DNA from: Spirodela intermedia
Taxonomy: Eukaryota > Streptophyta > Magnoliopsida > Alismatales > Araceae
Assembly (NCBI GenBank): GCA_902729315.2
Contig: LR746276.1
Location: 2,055,169-2,119,168, forward strand
Reading direction: 5' to 3'
Length of the DNA stretch: 64,000 bases
The notes under the pieces are model-generated. The model did no database searches and was not told the origin of the DNA. It saw only the letters and a program-made list of their open reading frames with translations. Shown here in pieces: positions 25,383 to 36,660 of this stretch. The first letter of the stretch is position 1; every line of letters starts with the position of its first letter. The position numbers were made by a program, and so were the translations under genes.

Positions 25383-26542
25383 ACTCACTCACTCACGTGC
25401 GGACAATAATGAGAAAAAAAACAAAGGAAAAATATTACCTGGAAAGGTGTAAAGTCAAATGACAGACGGGCGTCATTCTCCCTTCCCTGAGCACAAACAC
25501 ATGAAAAGCTTCTACCAATCCATGCAGTCGATCCTGTCACAACCTCAGCTATACCATTTAAACAAGAAAACTTTTAATTGTGAAATTTTCACTCCATCAC
25601 ACATGAGAGTTGAGAAAAATCGTTAGCAAACATAAACCTAGTTCGAAATGCTAATCACCTATAATTGAAATGTAAAGGCTGAATACAGAACACATGTTAC
25701 ATTCAATCGTTATAGTAAATGCCTCACAATTGGATGAAATCGTGACAATCTCAAGTACAACAGTGGATCAAAGGTGAAACACAAGCAGCAGCAAGCAAGT
25801 GCTCATCTAAAAGACCACCAAAAAAACTCTAGATATTTAATTTCCATCAAAATGCAGCACAGAAACCACCTGTGAGAATATCTGTGCCATAGTTGCACAA
25901 TAATTATCTATTATCTCTATAATTGCCAGGATACTAATAGCAGTTCGGCTCTAGCAATTACAAGAAGATTGCACCTGATCCTCTTCCTCTAACCCTAAGA
26001 CATTTTTCATTGAGCCCAGAAGATCTAAACTAGTGACACAGTGCTTCACTCCCAAAAAAACTTGAGTCTTTCACTGCCATGAGTTGTGAACGGGACAATC
26101 CTTACTTCTTCAAGTATAACACGACCGTATACAAAACAAGAATGTTTTAGGGAGTGAACCATTGCCCTCGTAACGAGAACCATGTGGTGCCCTTGAAACG
26201 ATACTAATGAATTTTTGGTATTGTTGAATTTTTTTTTCCCTCAAACAGATCAACAGAAGAATAAAAAAAAATTGGGACGAAAAAAATTATATAGCCCCTC
26301 CAGGCACATTTCGGAATTTATCCCAAATTCTCAGACAGGTGAGACTAATAGAGTATAATTAGTCAAAAAATCGAGTATTAGGTGCATTCATCTCTCTTCG
26401 AACTATACAGACACTCTCTCCTAATAAAATGACAGGAAGAGGAAGAGCTCTACATACCCGAAGATGGTTGGTAAGTGGTGCCACGATCAATACCATGGGC
26501 AATTCTCCTCACAGCCACGAAAGAACCACCGTTCTCGTTCAT
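22662..26542 (-). CDS. ELMO/CED-12 domain protein
   Basis: Nine exons with consistent phases: 26458-26542, 25439-25548, 24911-24979, 24517-24632, 24378-24432, 23804-23924, 23643-23690, 22851-22948 and 22662-22766, giving 268 residues. The start MNENGGSFVAVRRI and the end YSLLARS match the layout of plant ELMO-domain proteins, which have about this length. The body carries EALRSLWYAAFPG, EQWKEMGWQGKDPSTDFR, GGGFISLENLLFFAKNFP and ERAFDLLYCIAFKMMDQQW, all typical of the ELMO domain (roughly residues 85-235). Animal ELMO proteins regulate small GTPases (ELMOD proteins are ARF-family GAPs; CED-12 acts with a Rac exchange factor). The role of the plant stand-alone ELMO proteins is little known. 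All introns are GT-AG. The gene looks intact. Confidence 0.92.
25345..25395. repeat. (CT)n-(TCAC)n compound microsatellite
   Basis: About 34 bases of CT repeat pass directly into four TCAC-type units, inside intron 2 of the ELMO gene. Confidence 0.9.
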
Positions 26543-29230
26543 CTTCCCAGTTCAAACCATACCATTGGAATTCGCATGAATCATCTGGAACGATAATGGG
26601 AGGAGCAAAATGAACAGGTAGCGATAAGCAAGCACACTACATCACCCGAAACACGATACCCCAATTCAGCCCCATTCCCCCAAAAACCGAGGCAAAACGA
26701 AACATTACCATAAAAGAGCACCTGCTCCTCTCATAATCAATGATGCAGAAGAACAAAAACCTCCAGTCGCAGCGTTCCTGCACGCGAGACAGCACGCTCA
26801 GGCTGGGAGTCACGCGGCGGTGGGGTTGGAACCCTAGGGCTTCCCGGCAAACGCGGCCGTTCTCCAAGATCCGCAGAGGAAACCGAAGAAGGGAAGAAGA
26901 AAGGAGGGAGGTCAGTGCGGTTGCTCCTCTCTCCTACTCCCCTGATTACAATTTTATAATTTCCAAATTATTATTTATTTTAAAAACTTTCGGTATGTCG
27001 GCCTTCTCGCGTCGTGGCTGTCCGAACGGCGGCGCCGCCGGGAGGTGAGCTCTCGACGTGGGGGCCCGGCTGCGGTTAGCTCACCGCGAAGGGCAGCACC
27101 GCAGAGGGCGGGGGGTTATCCTCAACCGGCGGGCCACTAGCCGTTACCGATGGGCTGCCTCAAAGTGTTCTGAAGCCATCCATCACGTGGGCTGCCCCTC
27201 CGCCGTCCCACGAAGTGCCACGTCTTCCCCTCCACACCAGCACCACGACAAACCGAGCGTGGTTCGGTGGTCATTTTACTGCATCCACTTACAAAATCTA
27301 AAATTGTAGACAACCCTTCCCTCTTGCAGGAAATACTCCCACGTGCGGGGTTTCTATTCAAATATGATTCTTATTGAGGTATTTTCACAATTAAGTCTTT
27401 AAAAAGTGTGGGCGCACCTGTTGTCGATTGCGGTGGACGTATGCCCACTTGAGGACTTTTTACTAAAATGAGAATAGTTATTTCGTAAATATACCAAAGT
27501 CCAACTATATACTACGTTCAGTATTCATTCAATCACACGTAGAAGTGAGGGTAAACGTGGAGCAGATTCCTCTACCCATGATGGGGAGAATCAAAGGCTA
27601 CAGAGGAACTGATAGAGTCATAACTATTAACATTTATATATCATTCATACTCGTTCCACTAGGGAGTCATGCATTTTTTCCACATTATTTACTATTAATG
27701 GCAACCCGCCTCCCCATTGAGGACTATTGGGTGAATATTTGTAAATTGAGGATATAATAATGTATAAAAATATAATTAATATGGTCATAATATGTCATTC
27801 TCAATATATTATGCTTTATTTATGGATTAATTTATTCCAAAAAATATAGAAAAATAAATGTTTTTGAGAGTATATAAAATTAAAAGGGAACATGGCATGA
27901 GCACATGTAGACCCAGCTTGATGTGAGCTCTCAACTTTGCAAAAAAAACTTTGCTTTCCTGCTTTATGAAACCATGGGCAATTCAATTTATTCCCTCTAG
28001 CTAGTGGGTTGGGTTAGGTGGGGGTGGAGGTGGAATAAAATAGATGATTTGAGGAGGAAGAGGACAAGTGAGTCATTAGTCAAGACAATGATGTGTGATA
28101 GTTTTGGGAAGTAGTTTATTGTTGCTTAACCGATTGACGTTTCTTACAATGATATGCTAAGAATGATGGAAATTTTGGGTTGAGAGATAATATGTAGATT
28201 TTTCAAAGATCTATTTAAGGAAAGTTTTTTTTTCCTCTAAAAAATAGATGAATGTTAATAAAAAGTTGCCTATGATAGTAGCATATAAATTCTCACATTC
28301 TGATAAAATATTAGAAAAAAAGAGATTAAGAGATTTTGAATGACCATCTTCTAATTTTCATCATCTTATCATTTTTTTTACATAAAAATGAAGAAAACCC
28401 CAGAAAATGGCAAGAATTATAATCTAACACTGTTTAGATCATGACTTAAAAAATTCTAATGGTGATTATCTTAAGGATTATGGGTTTGACCTTTGATTAT
28501 ATGAAAATTACATAGTATAGTGGATAATAATACACTTATCAATTAATCATTTATTTTATGTGATTATGTAACTAAAATATTTCCATTTATTTGATGCATA
28601 TCATGCACCTTACAATGATCATTATCCCACAACATAAAGCCTCAAAGGTGGCTCAATTGGATGTAGAAAGTATCAAGGCTGATAGGTCTTCTTTATTTTG
28701 CCTATTTTGTCATCATCGACATCACCATATAAAAAAAAAAGAAAAAAATATTTGAACCATATAATTCCTTGAGATTTCCAAAAAAGAAAAAAAAAGAAAG
28801 GAAACCCACAATGATCACCAAACCCTCTGGTTCTCTGCAATTTTATGAAGACAGAGACGTGGTTCGGCTGAGACCAATTCCATGTCTCAACAAAACCCTA
28901 GAAATGATAATGGAGGGAAAGGTGGTCTCCTCTTCCCCCTTCAATCACCATGAAATTAATAGAAACTTTTTTCCCATTTAGGAGCTCTACAACACTTTTT
29001 ACATTATTCTACTAATTATTGATTTATGCATAAATATTACACCAGTTTATTTATTTTTAAATAAATGCTTTCAACTGGTGGGTGGGAAGAAGTCTATGAC
29101 TCTTTAATTACCCAACAAATTGAGGTTGCAAGTATTTTCGAAAACTATTTTTTTTATTGACAAGTGTACCTACATTACACCATATGAAACCCTCATTTCT
29201 CCAAATGGGGGTGGGGGGTGGGAGGAGGAG

Positions 29231-29233
<3 letters not shown>
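26543..29233. other. Intergenic region between ELMO and MSRA genes
   Basis: The 26740-27300 part is GC-rich and probably includes the leader and promoter of the minus-strand ELMO gene. From 27300 to 29233 the sequence is AT-rich, with no open frame resembling a known protein and no tRNA-like or LTR-like structure that I could see. Confidence 0.5.

Positions 29234-29299
<66 letters not shown>
29234..29299. repeat. (GA)n microsatellite
   Basis: About 66 bases of uninterrupted GA repeat follow a GGAGGA run, downstream of the MSRA stop codon. Confidence 0.95.
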
Positions 29300-29302
<3 letters not shown>

Positions 29303-29495
29303 ATAAGCCCATGGTTGGTTCATCATCATCCACGTGGAAAAAAAACCAGGAGTACTCCCCCACAAGGCAAAGATGCAAACTTTCCATAAATGCTTAATTA
29401 TTTATAGCCGGGCCAACACGATTCTTCGTTTTTTAGCTTTGATGGCATGAACTCGTAGGTAGAGAAGGTCACTTCCAGGGGGGCTGGCAGCGGTG

Positions 29496-29834
29496 CTAGC
29501 CATAGCAGCGGATGGGGTCATTGCAGCCCTTGGCGGCGGACTGGCGGAAGCCAAAGCGGCCACCTTTCTCAAGGTACTGCTGGTGGTACTCCTCCGCCCT
29601 GTAGAACTTCTTCGCTGGGAGGATCTCGGTGACGATCTTCCCGTTCAGCAGCTTCTGCTGCCGCTCCAAGGACGCCCGCGCCGCCTCCTCCTGCTCCGGC
29701 GTGTAGAAGTATATCCCGGAGCGGTACTGTGTGCCCACATCGTTGCCCTGCAGCCAGAGACAGTGAGTGAGTGCGTGAGTGAGTGAGTGAGTGAGTGAGA
29801 GGGTGCGTGATTGAGTGAGTGAGTGAGTGAGAGA

Positions 29835-29874
<40 letters not shown>

Positions 29875-29954
29875 GGGAGAGAGAGAGAGAGAGCGTGAGT
29901 GAGTGAGTGAGTGAGTGAGAGGGTGCGTGATTGAGTGAGTGAGTGAGTGAGAGA

Positions 29955-29994
<40 letters not shown>

Positions 29995-31989
29995 GGGAGA
30001 GAGAGAGAGAGATGTTTCTTCCTGTTCTATATTGGCCATATGCTAATTTAATATGAGAAACTTAGGGATATGCCCCATGATTTAGCCGAAATACCAGACA
30101 TGGGATGACTACATTTTGGTGGCCAGTGACGATGTTGGGACTTTTGACTTCCAAATTATGAAGTATCCAGAGAGTATCTACATGCAAATTGGAGACTGGT
30201 GTAATATTTAACAGGAAAATAAAAAATTAACTCATGAGCTAAAACTGGCACACCAAAAAACATAGCACAGTGAAGTTCTATGAATACCCACTGTCATTAA
30301 CGGCATCAGAACATAGATTCAAGACATTTAATCGAATGTCTCCAACCCAAATGAGGGAGATTATGCAGCCTGTAGATCAATCTCAATCAGCAGAACACCT
30401 TTAACTGGTCTCGAGTTCCAAATTATTCAGAATTTCAAACCCAGAATCCCTCGATGTCACATCTGTCTGTGAATTCCTCTCGGCAATCTTATCAGAATTC
30501 CAAGCTTCATAACCTTCATTGCTTCTTGAAACCAGTCACTGAGAGCGTCTTTCTTTGGGTCAGGTTACTTTTCCCATAGTGGATTTATTTAATCAGCTTA
30601 AATTGTCGGGGGAACATCATAGACACAGTTAGAACTAATTCTGCAGCAGAAAGAAAGAAGCAGGCAGTTCTCATAACTAATGACGCTTCCATCAATGGTC
30701 AGAAAATCGAGCTCATGAGTTATCAAACAAGGCTAGTCTACAAGGATCAATGAGCATGGATCTAAACCCGCAAGTCTAAAGCAGCTGTTTCAAAACCAAG
30801 TTCAATCTAGTACAAAATGTCCGTAAAGGGCTTTTTTTTTTCCTCTGCTGATGTGCTTCAAACAGGCGGTTACACTGGTTTCCCTGATACCTCAAAAGTT
30901 TTGCAGATCAAATAGGTGTTTGCTTGATCCGCAGATCAAAGACGACAATGAATCTTATGTCGCTGAATTTTGAATTTAAAACTTGGAAGATCAGTTCAGT
31001 GGGAATTTTAATCCGTTCAATGTATTCTACGGTCTTTCCGAAATCATGAATTCCGTTTAAGCTTACTCCGACGACCTAGGTCTTGGACAATCCAGAGAAA
31101 AACCCTCCAAACCCTGTATCATCCATCTCTCAGAGGGATGTCCCACCTAAACCCCTTTCTCTGCTGGATCAGTCTCTCTTCCAATAGCTGGCCCGTTTTT
31201 CGGAACAGCAACGGAGAATTAGCGCTTAATTGACTCTATCTATGGGATTAAAAAAAATTCTTCCACCGAGGCAGCTTTTCTTGCTCTCATTACATATCCA
31301 GAACCACGGATTCGAGGAGTACAACAATGTAGAACACTCAATCGCGTCAAAAGTACAACTAGAAACACTCAGAATGAAACCACAAGCATTGATCAGAACA
31401 TAAAACCCTAAAGATTCAAAGAAAAGAGGGGGAATCGGACCTGGCGATTGAGGGTGGTAGGGTCGTGCCGCGACCAGAACACGTCTAGCAGGGTGTTGTA
31501 GCTGCATTCTGCAGGGTCGTACTGCAGCCGGACCACCTCCGAGTGTTTACTCATCCCCGAGCACACGTCCTCGTAGGTAGGTTGATGCGTATTCCCCTGA
31601 GTGTACCCTACCTCGGTCCGAGCCACCCCGGGAACTCTCTGAAAAACGAGCTCAACTCCCCAGAAACAGCCTGCGCCAAACTGCGCGAACTGCTTCCCCG
31701 GCATGGGAATGTCGTCATCAGGCCCCTGTGCGATGGCGGACGCCGCCTCAGCGTCCATTCCCGCAGTCGCGCGGTTGCCGGAGCCGAATCCGATCTTCCC
31801 CAACCAGCTCATCGTCCGCAGCGGCGAGAGAGAAAAGGAAGAGGAAGACGAAGGCGAAGACGAAGAAGGGGCGGAGAAGCTGATACGGCGGCGGAATGCG
31901 GCGACGGAGTCGCCGGAGAGGCGACGGAGGGAGGAGGAGCGAGGGGCCGCCGCAGGGAGAATACCGGAGGAGATGCCTGTCGCCAACAT
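29496..31989 (-). CDS. MSRA4: Peptide methionine sulfoxide reductase A, plastid type
   Basis: Two exons, 31441-31989 and 29496-29747, encode 266 residues. The enzyme reduces methionine-S-sulfoxide in proteins and so repairs oxidative damage. The catalytic motif GCFWG is present with Cys108. The downstream family blocks [36 protein letters not shown] and [11 protein letters not shown] are all intact. Two cysteines near the C-terminus (258 and 264, in [11 protein letters not shown]) are the likely resolving residues. The first 60-90 residues are rich in serine, arginine and alanine with few acids, like a plastid transit peptide. This matches the plastid MSRA4/PMSR4 group, so the symbol is an inference from that. 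The 1.7 kb intron contains an exact 120-bp tandem duplication. The coding exons are strongly GC-rich. Confidence 0.93.
29773..30012. repeat. Exact 120-bp tandem duplication of GTGA/GA microsatellite
   Basis: Copy 1 is 29773-29892 and copy 2 is 29893-30012. Each runs GCGTGAGTGAG, a GTGA block, GAGGGTGCGTGATTGAG, more GTGA, GAGAGTAAGAG, then GA repeats with two GGGAGA interruptions. I found no difference between the copies. The array begins only 25 bases from the splice acceptor of MSRA exon 2, on the intron side. Confidence 0.92.
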
Positions 31990-32560
31990 GATGGCGTTTG
32001 TTGCAGGCAGCGCCGCGTGGAGGAAGACGATGGTTAAACGCCGTTTGCGGTGTTTGTACCGCGATTGAATGGGGGGCTCGCCGTTGGGGGGGTAGTGGAT
32101 TAGGTGGTGGCGCAGGCGGTAACCAGAGACTCATGTCGTCGCATTGGCGCCACGTGGATGAGCACAGACCGCACGTGTTACGCCCGTTGGATGAAAGGTC
32201 CAGAGGGGCCGCGTGGTTTCAGTGGAGCCTCGCGTTTCATCGTAGATTCGCTCGTTAATGGGCCAGGCCCAAAAACCAGGCCCAATTGAGAAAGACCCTG
32301 ACTGTCGGCCGATTAATATACACAATTGCTATATATAAATTTTCGGAAAAATATAAATTTATGGGTTGTTCCGCGAAAAAGTCCGCGTAATTAAAAATTT
32401 CATAGCTAACCAGCCACGTGGCGGCATCCTAGATAGCAGTATCCGCGAGCGTAGTGATCGGACGGTTATTCTTAGCTTAGGGGCGAGTCAGGGTCCTACG
32501 CAGGCCCTTTATAAACCCCCCACGAAGCCATTTCGTGAAGCTGAAAACCCTAGTTCATGA
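31990..32560. promoter_or_regulatory. Probable two-way promoter of MSRA and a plus-strand transcript
   Basis: Two palindromic CCACGTGG G-box cores lie at 32150-32157 and 32414-32421. Three site II-like TGGGCC/GGCCCA elements lie at 32259-32264, 32266-32271 and 32279-32284. A TATA-like TTTATAAAC at 32508-32516 on the plus strand is followed by a telo-box-like AAACCCTA at 32545-32552. Site II plus telo box is a known pattern in plant translation-related and snoRNA promoters. The G-boxes would suit light or stress control of MSRA. Assignment of sites to either gene is inferred. Confidence 0.5.
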
Positions 32561-34148
32561 TTCCTTGAGTCGGCATCGTCCTTCGCCACCCTCCATCTCG
32601 GCCGGATCTAATGGCCGAGGGCTGCTCATCTCCCTCCCACCTAGCTGAAACATACTCATAGGGATGGAAATGCCTCGCCGGCGGTCAGCGTGATGATATG
32701 TGTATGTCGCCCCAGTCTTACGGGCGGCCTCGGCGGCCCCGTGGTGATCGACATCTCAGTGTCTGACTCAACGCCGATCTACGTTTTCATCCCGTTTCGT
32801 TATTTCCTGAATTCTCTTCGGTTTTCTGTTTTGATGCCTCGTATGCTTGATTCGGCAGCCTGAAGCGGCGGGGATGTGAGGATTTTCTTTCCATAGACCT
32901 TTTATCTCCTGATAAACAGTGATGAGCCAATATAACATGCACTACCATCTGATCCCCCTTACCGCAACTTCCGACGCTCCATACTTTCATCCGTTTCTTT
33001 TACGATTCAACGCAACTCGCTACTCAGATGGTTATTTTTGCAGGGCTTTTCAAATGTTCGATTTTAGGTTTTTCTTGCACTAGGAATCCAGACGTTTGAA
33101 TGCGCTCTCGCCACTTCATAATGCTGTGTACATTCAACCTCAAGATCCGGTCTTTTCACGGTAGTTAGGATCGGCCAGGAAACCGATGAACAGCATCCCA
33201 AACTCGGAAATCAGCACGCATCTTTGTAACGCATTGCCATTTGGTATCTGATACCACGACTTAAATCTCCGATAGTGTGGTATCTCGTATAAATGGCGTA
33301 GATTAAACCAGGTTTAGAACAGGCCTTGCGACACTGGTTGCTTCATTATAACTCATAAGCTTCCTGTTACTAATTTCCTGTTTACAATCGACGACTACAC
33401 AAATCACTTGAGCGATCTGTTCATCACCACGCATCTGGAGAAGTTTCTTATTCGTAACCGTTTTAATTTTTCAGTTTCATCAATATTCGTTTTCGTCCTA
33501 CTATTTGGGGGGGGATAATGAGGAAGTACAATAAGATCCAACACTTGAACAGAGGTTGTGTTATCGCACATCTATGTGACGTATCAACTTAAAAACTTCT
33601 GAATCTCGTTATACAGAGACTTTTTAGTACGGTATTTTCATCGTGAATTGGTCCTGCAGATCATCAGGTGATGACATCTGAAGTAAATAATCTTAGGACA
33701 CCTTCCAACACACTCCAGCTCGCCTGGGTTGTGGATGAGAATAAAATCTTCTCTGATGATGGTCTTGCGTTTTCTCGGTCCGCGGCTGGTTTTTTTCTTT
33801 CTTGATCCTTGGACTGATTTATTCAATCGTCAACTGGCTGCCCCTTATTCAATCTGATGAAGGTTTTTTCTTCTTCTTTCTCTTTCTACATTGGTGCCAG
33901 AGTATTTTCTGGAAAGAAATGCCTTGTCGATATTGAATTGGTTGAATGATAAGGGTCTGAATAATTGTTTGATTGGTTAAAGTACTGTGAAAGAACAGCT
34001 CGCTGAACGTTATTGGAAAAGAGTGATTTCTAGTCACTTAACACGTATACATTCATAAGAGTTTCGGGGCTGGCGGCTGTATGTACAAGACTGCGGTTGG
34101 ACAGGACGCTAAGATAGAGCTGGGTCATGCAGGCGCGCCGGCAGTTAC
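32561..34148. other. Stretch without recognised coding gene, possible noncoding transcript
   Basis: Downstream of the plus-strand TATA and telo-box elements I find only very short open frames, for example a 16-codon frame starting ATGGCCGAG near 32611. No exon chain resembles a known protein. GTGATGA (box C-like) occurs on the plus strand at 32690, 32919 and 33668. The last is part of a fair box C/D snoRNA candidate. The first, with CTGA at 32763 and a CGGCG/CGCCG outer pair, is weaker. The part after about 33900 probably holds the 3' UTR of the minus-strand BI-1 gene. Confidence 0.4.
33659..33764 (+). ncRNA. Candidate box C/D snoRNA
   Basis: The ends GATCATCA (33659-33666) and TGATGGTC (33757-33764) can form an 8-bp terminal stem with one G-T pair. 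Box C is GTGATGA at 33668-33674, and box D is CTGA at 33753-33756, directly next to the 3' stem. A CTGG at 33724-33727 and GGATGAG at 33733-33739 could act as imperfect D' and C' boxes. The 106-nt length fits the class. I did not identify an rRNA target, so function is unproven and chance occurrence is possible. Confidence 0.35.
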
Positions 34149-36347
34149 CTAGGGACTTTGCCTTTTCTTCTTCCTCCTCTCTTGTCCTCTCTCTAGCGCG
34201 TTCCTCAGCTGCGATATCACGGTCCACAAAAGCGGACAATGAAATAGAGATCCTGAGATGGAATGCTGGTCGGTGCTGCTGAGATGAAAGACTACTCACC
34301 GTGACGACTAGAACGCGGACGAAGACGCCGGCGAAGTCTGTGTACAGTAGGAGGGCGTCCCTGACATGGTCGCGGTCCCCACGGAGCGCCCTCTCGATCA
34401 TCAGCTGGGTGTCGAACACCATGTACCCGAGGAACAGAAGCAGCCCGAAGTATATCTGCTCACGAGGGTGGATAGGGTGACAACGAGCGGTGGCGGATGA
34501 GCGCAGTGATTAAGGGGGTGGTAGATGGGAGATGCTTGCCTCGGCATTGTAGAGGGCCGTGGAGCCACCGAATGTGGAGGACGCGAGCTGCAGCCACAGG
34601 AGGATGGATAGGCCGGAGCCGAGCAGGCCGCCCAGGAAGAGGAACTGGCGGCGCTTGGCCAGCAACGCTGCCGCCGAAAAGCAGCCGAAGGCCAGACCGC
34701 TCCCCACTAATGCCGTGACGAGGATTCTGCAGTCATTGAGGCTTAAAATCTACTGACGAAGTCCAAGATATATATAACCTTTTCAAAGGAAAAAATTCCA
34801 GCTGACTTATTTGGGTAGTATCAGATGAAAATCAACCGCGGCCCTCTGCTTGGACTAAACAGCAATGGATAAGGGGATCTTAAAAGAAGCGGTAAGATTA
34901 GAACGCATCATTTTGGAGTGGAGTGTACGTTTTTGTAGCGGTAAGATTATTCGACCTAAAGCCTTCGGCCAATCAGTGGATAAGATGATAGGAGCCGGAG
35001 GTCACGTCCACCTCCTTCCGTCCAGTAAGACTACTGGGCCATTAACGTTGACCATAGTCTCCCAGAAGTCAAAGAAGAGGCCCGGCCCAGCGCAAAGTCA
35101 AGTGTGGCCCACGGAACATGCCACGAGGAGATCTAAGGCTCATTACAAGCAAATTCAGGAGAAGGAAGGATGTGATACCTTGGATCAAAGTCTACAGCAA
35201 ACCCAATGAGAGGACCGATTATAGCCCCTTGGAAGAGAGAAGCCGCCATTAGAAGGCCAAACCGCTGTCTCTGTGTACGAGCCAGTGGTAGTCAACGACA
35301 GACGAAATAGATACGAGTTTCCACACCAACAAAAAGGATGGGAAGCGCGATTTTACTTGTTCAGACGGAGGAGTGGCCAGCAACCAGACGACGGTCGCTA
35401 AGCACCCGATCATGGTCGTGATGCCTCCGACGTCGTACAGGATGTCCAGATATGCTCCCGCCGCGGATGCGGCCACAGCAAGGCATAGCGTGAGGTAAAC
35501 CTGCACCGCATCGTATCTTTTTATTACATATGAAACCCACTACTTGGAAAAAATAGGTAAGTTACGGATCAACACAATCAGTCGCAGTTTTCACCCATAA
35601 TTACTGGGAATGATTTAGAAAACCGAATCCAACAGACTTCAGCAGCACGCGACGCATCACCGAAAAAAGGATGGCACAGAAAACGGAGATGTGCATCCGA
35701 TGAAACATCAGAAATTACAGAAAAACTCCAGTTACGGTTGTTTGTTTACCCAATGTCACTATAAATGATTAAGAAAAACTGAACTGGACAAGCTACAGAA
35801 AGTTTCAGCCTATCAGAACTGAAGAGAACATGACACAGAAAGAGGCATGCGCATCCGACGACACAGCAGGAATTACATGAGAGTTCTGTGAAAACTAATC
35901 AGAAATTCAAACCTCCGAATGGATTGTAACCTTCAAGACCGGCAATCCCCGTCGAAATGGAGTAAAGGCATTTTTGATAGAGGGATGGAGAGGAAAGTTA
36001 GATTTGAGAAATCAAAAGAGCATGACAGGGATTTTAAGGTCGAAGGTTAGACTCTGGATTAACCGTGTGAACCTGTGAAGGAACATCCAGGAATGAATCT
36101 TTTTCTCAGCAGTCCGCTACGAACTGGTTGTATCCAAAATAAGCAATTCTCTCGAAACCGAAAGATTCAAAGAGAAGACGCAAACCGATGCACAGTGAAG
36201 TCTGAAGAACAGTGGAGCAGGAGTAGATGATGGCCTCACCTGTTTTAGGTGATTCTGTACAGAGGCGTTGATTGGGCCGAAGTTCTTCATAGACTCGTAG
36301 CTCCAAGTGGTGCTGCTAAACACCTCCGACTGGAAGAAGGAATCCAT
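34149..36347 (-). CDS. BI-1: Bax inhibitor-1 (BI-1)
   Basis: Six exons: 36240-36347, 35357-35500, 35179-35270, 34540-34726, 34300-34455 and 34149-34208, giving 248 residues, the usual plant BI-1 length. It begins MDSFFQSEVFSS and carries WSYESMKNF, VQNHLKQ, VYLTLC, GPLIGFAVDFDP, FLGGLLGSGLSILLWLQ and the hallmark GYMVFDTQLMIERA. Six to seven hydrophobic segments make it an ER-membrane protein of the TMBIM family. The tail is basic (QERRKKKRQSP), like the C-terminus that in other BI-1 proteins contacts calmodulin and is needed for cell protection. BI-1 restrains programmed cell death and alters ER calcium under stress. The intron after exon 4 starts with GC (GAG then GCAAGC). The ATG at 36347 gives the canonical start. 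Confidence 0.95.
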
Positions 36348-36660
36348 GTCCACGGATCTCTCGGAGAGGAAGAGGGAGAGAGTTCAGTTCAGCGAAGGGA
36401 AAACGATGGAGAGACGAAGTATTTATAGCAGCAGGCCTCCGCAGAAGCTTCAGGAGAAAAAAAATAACGGATAAATCCCTCATGCATGCAGTTTTTACAT
36501 TCCCTGCCGCTCATCGCAACCGCCGAGGGACCCTTCGCGAGCCTACCCACCGACGGCGTCGCAGCTGGACGTGGCTCGCGTAACGAGGGATCTTGCTTCC
36601 ATCGAATCATCTTTCGCCACGTCAGAAAACACGTAGCTGATTCCTTCGGAAAGCGAACAT
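36348..36660 (-). promoter_or_regulatory. BI-1 promoter with TATA box and UPR-like element
   Basis: On the minus strand TATAAATA lies at 36420-36427, about 75 bases before the BI-1 ATG. CCACGTCA lies at 36617-36624, about 270 bases upstream. CCACGTCA is the core bound by bZIP28/bZIP60 in plant ER-stress promoters. Because BI-1 genes are ER-stress induced in other plants, the element is plausible here, but this is inference. Confidence 0.55.

Noticed and set aside
29569-30039. Minus-strand open frame of 156 codons with Leu-Ser and His-Ser-Leu-Thr repeats
   Set aside because: It is a translation of the intronic GTGA/GA repeat fused to an out-of-frame part of MSRA exon 2.
31543-32068. Overlapping plus-strand open frames of 164 and 121 codons
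   Set aside because: They are antisense shadows of MSRA exon 1, caused by high GC content.
32919-32952. GTGATGA followed by CTGA as a snoRNA
   Set aside because: The boxes are only 23 bases apart, too short for a box C/D RNA, and no terminal stem is visible.
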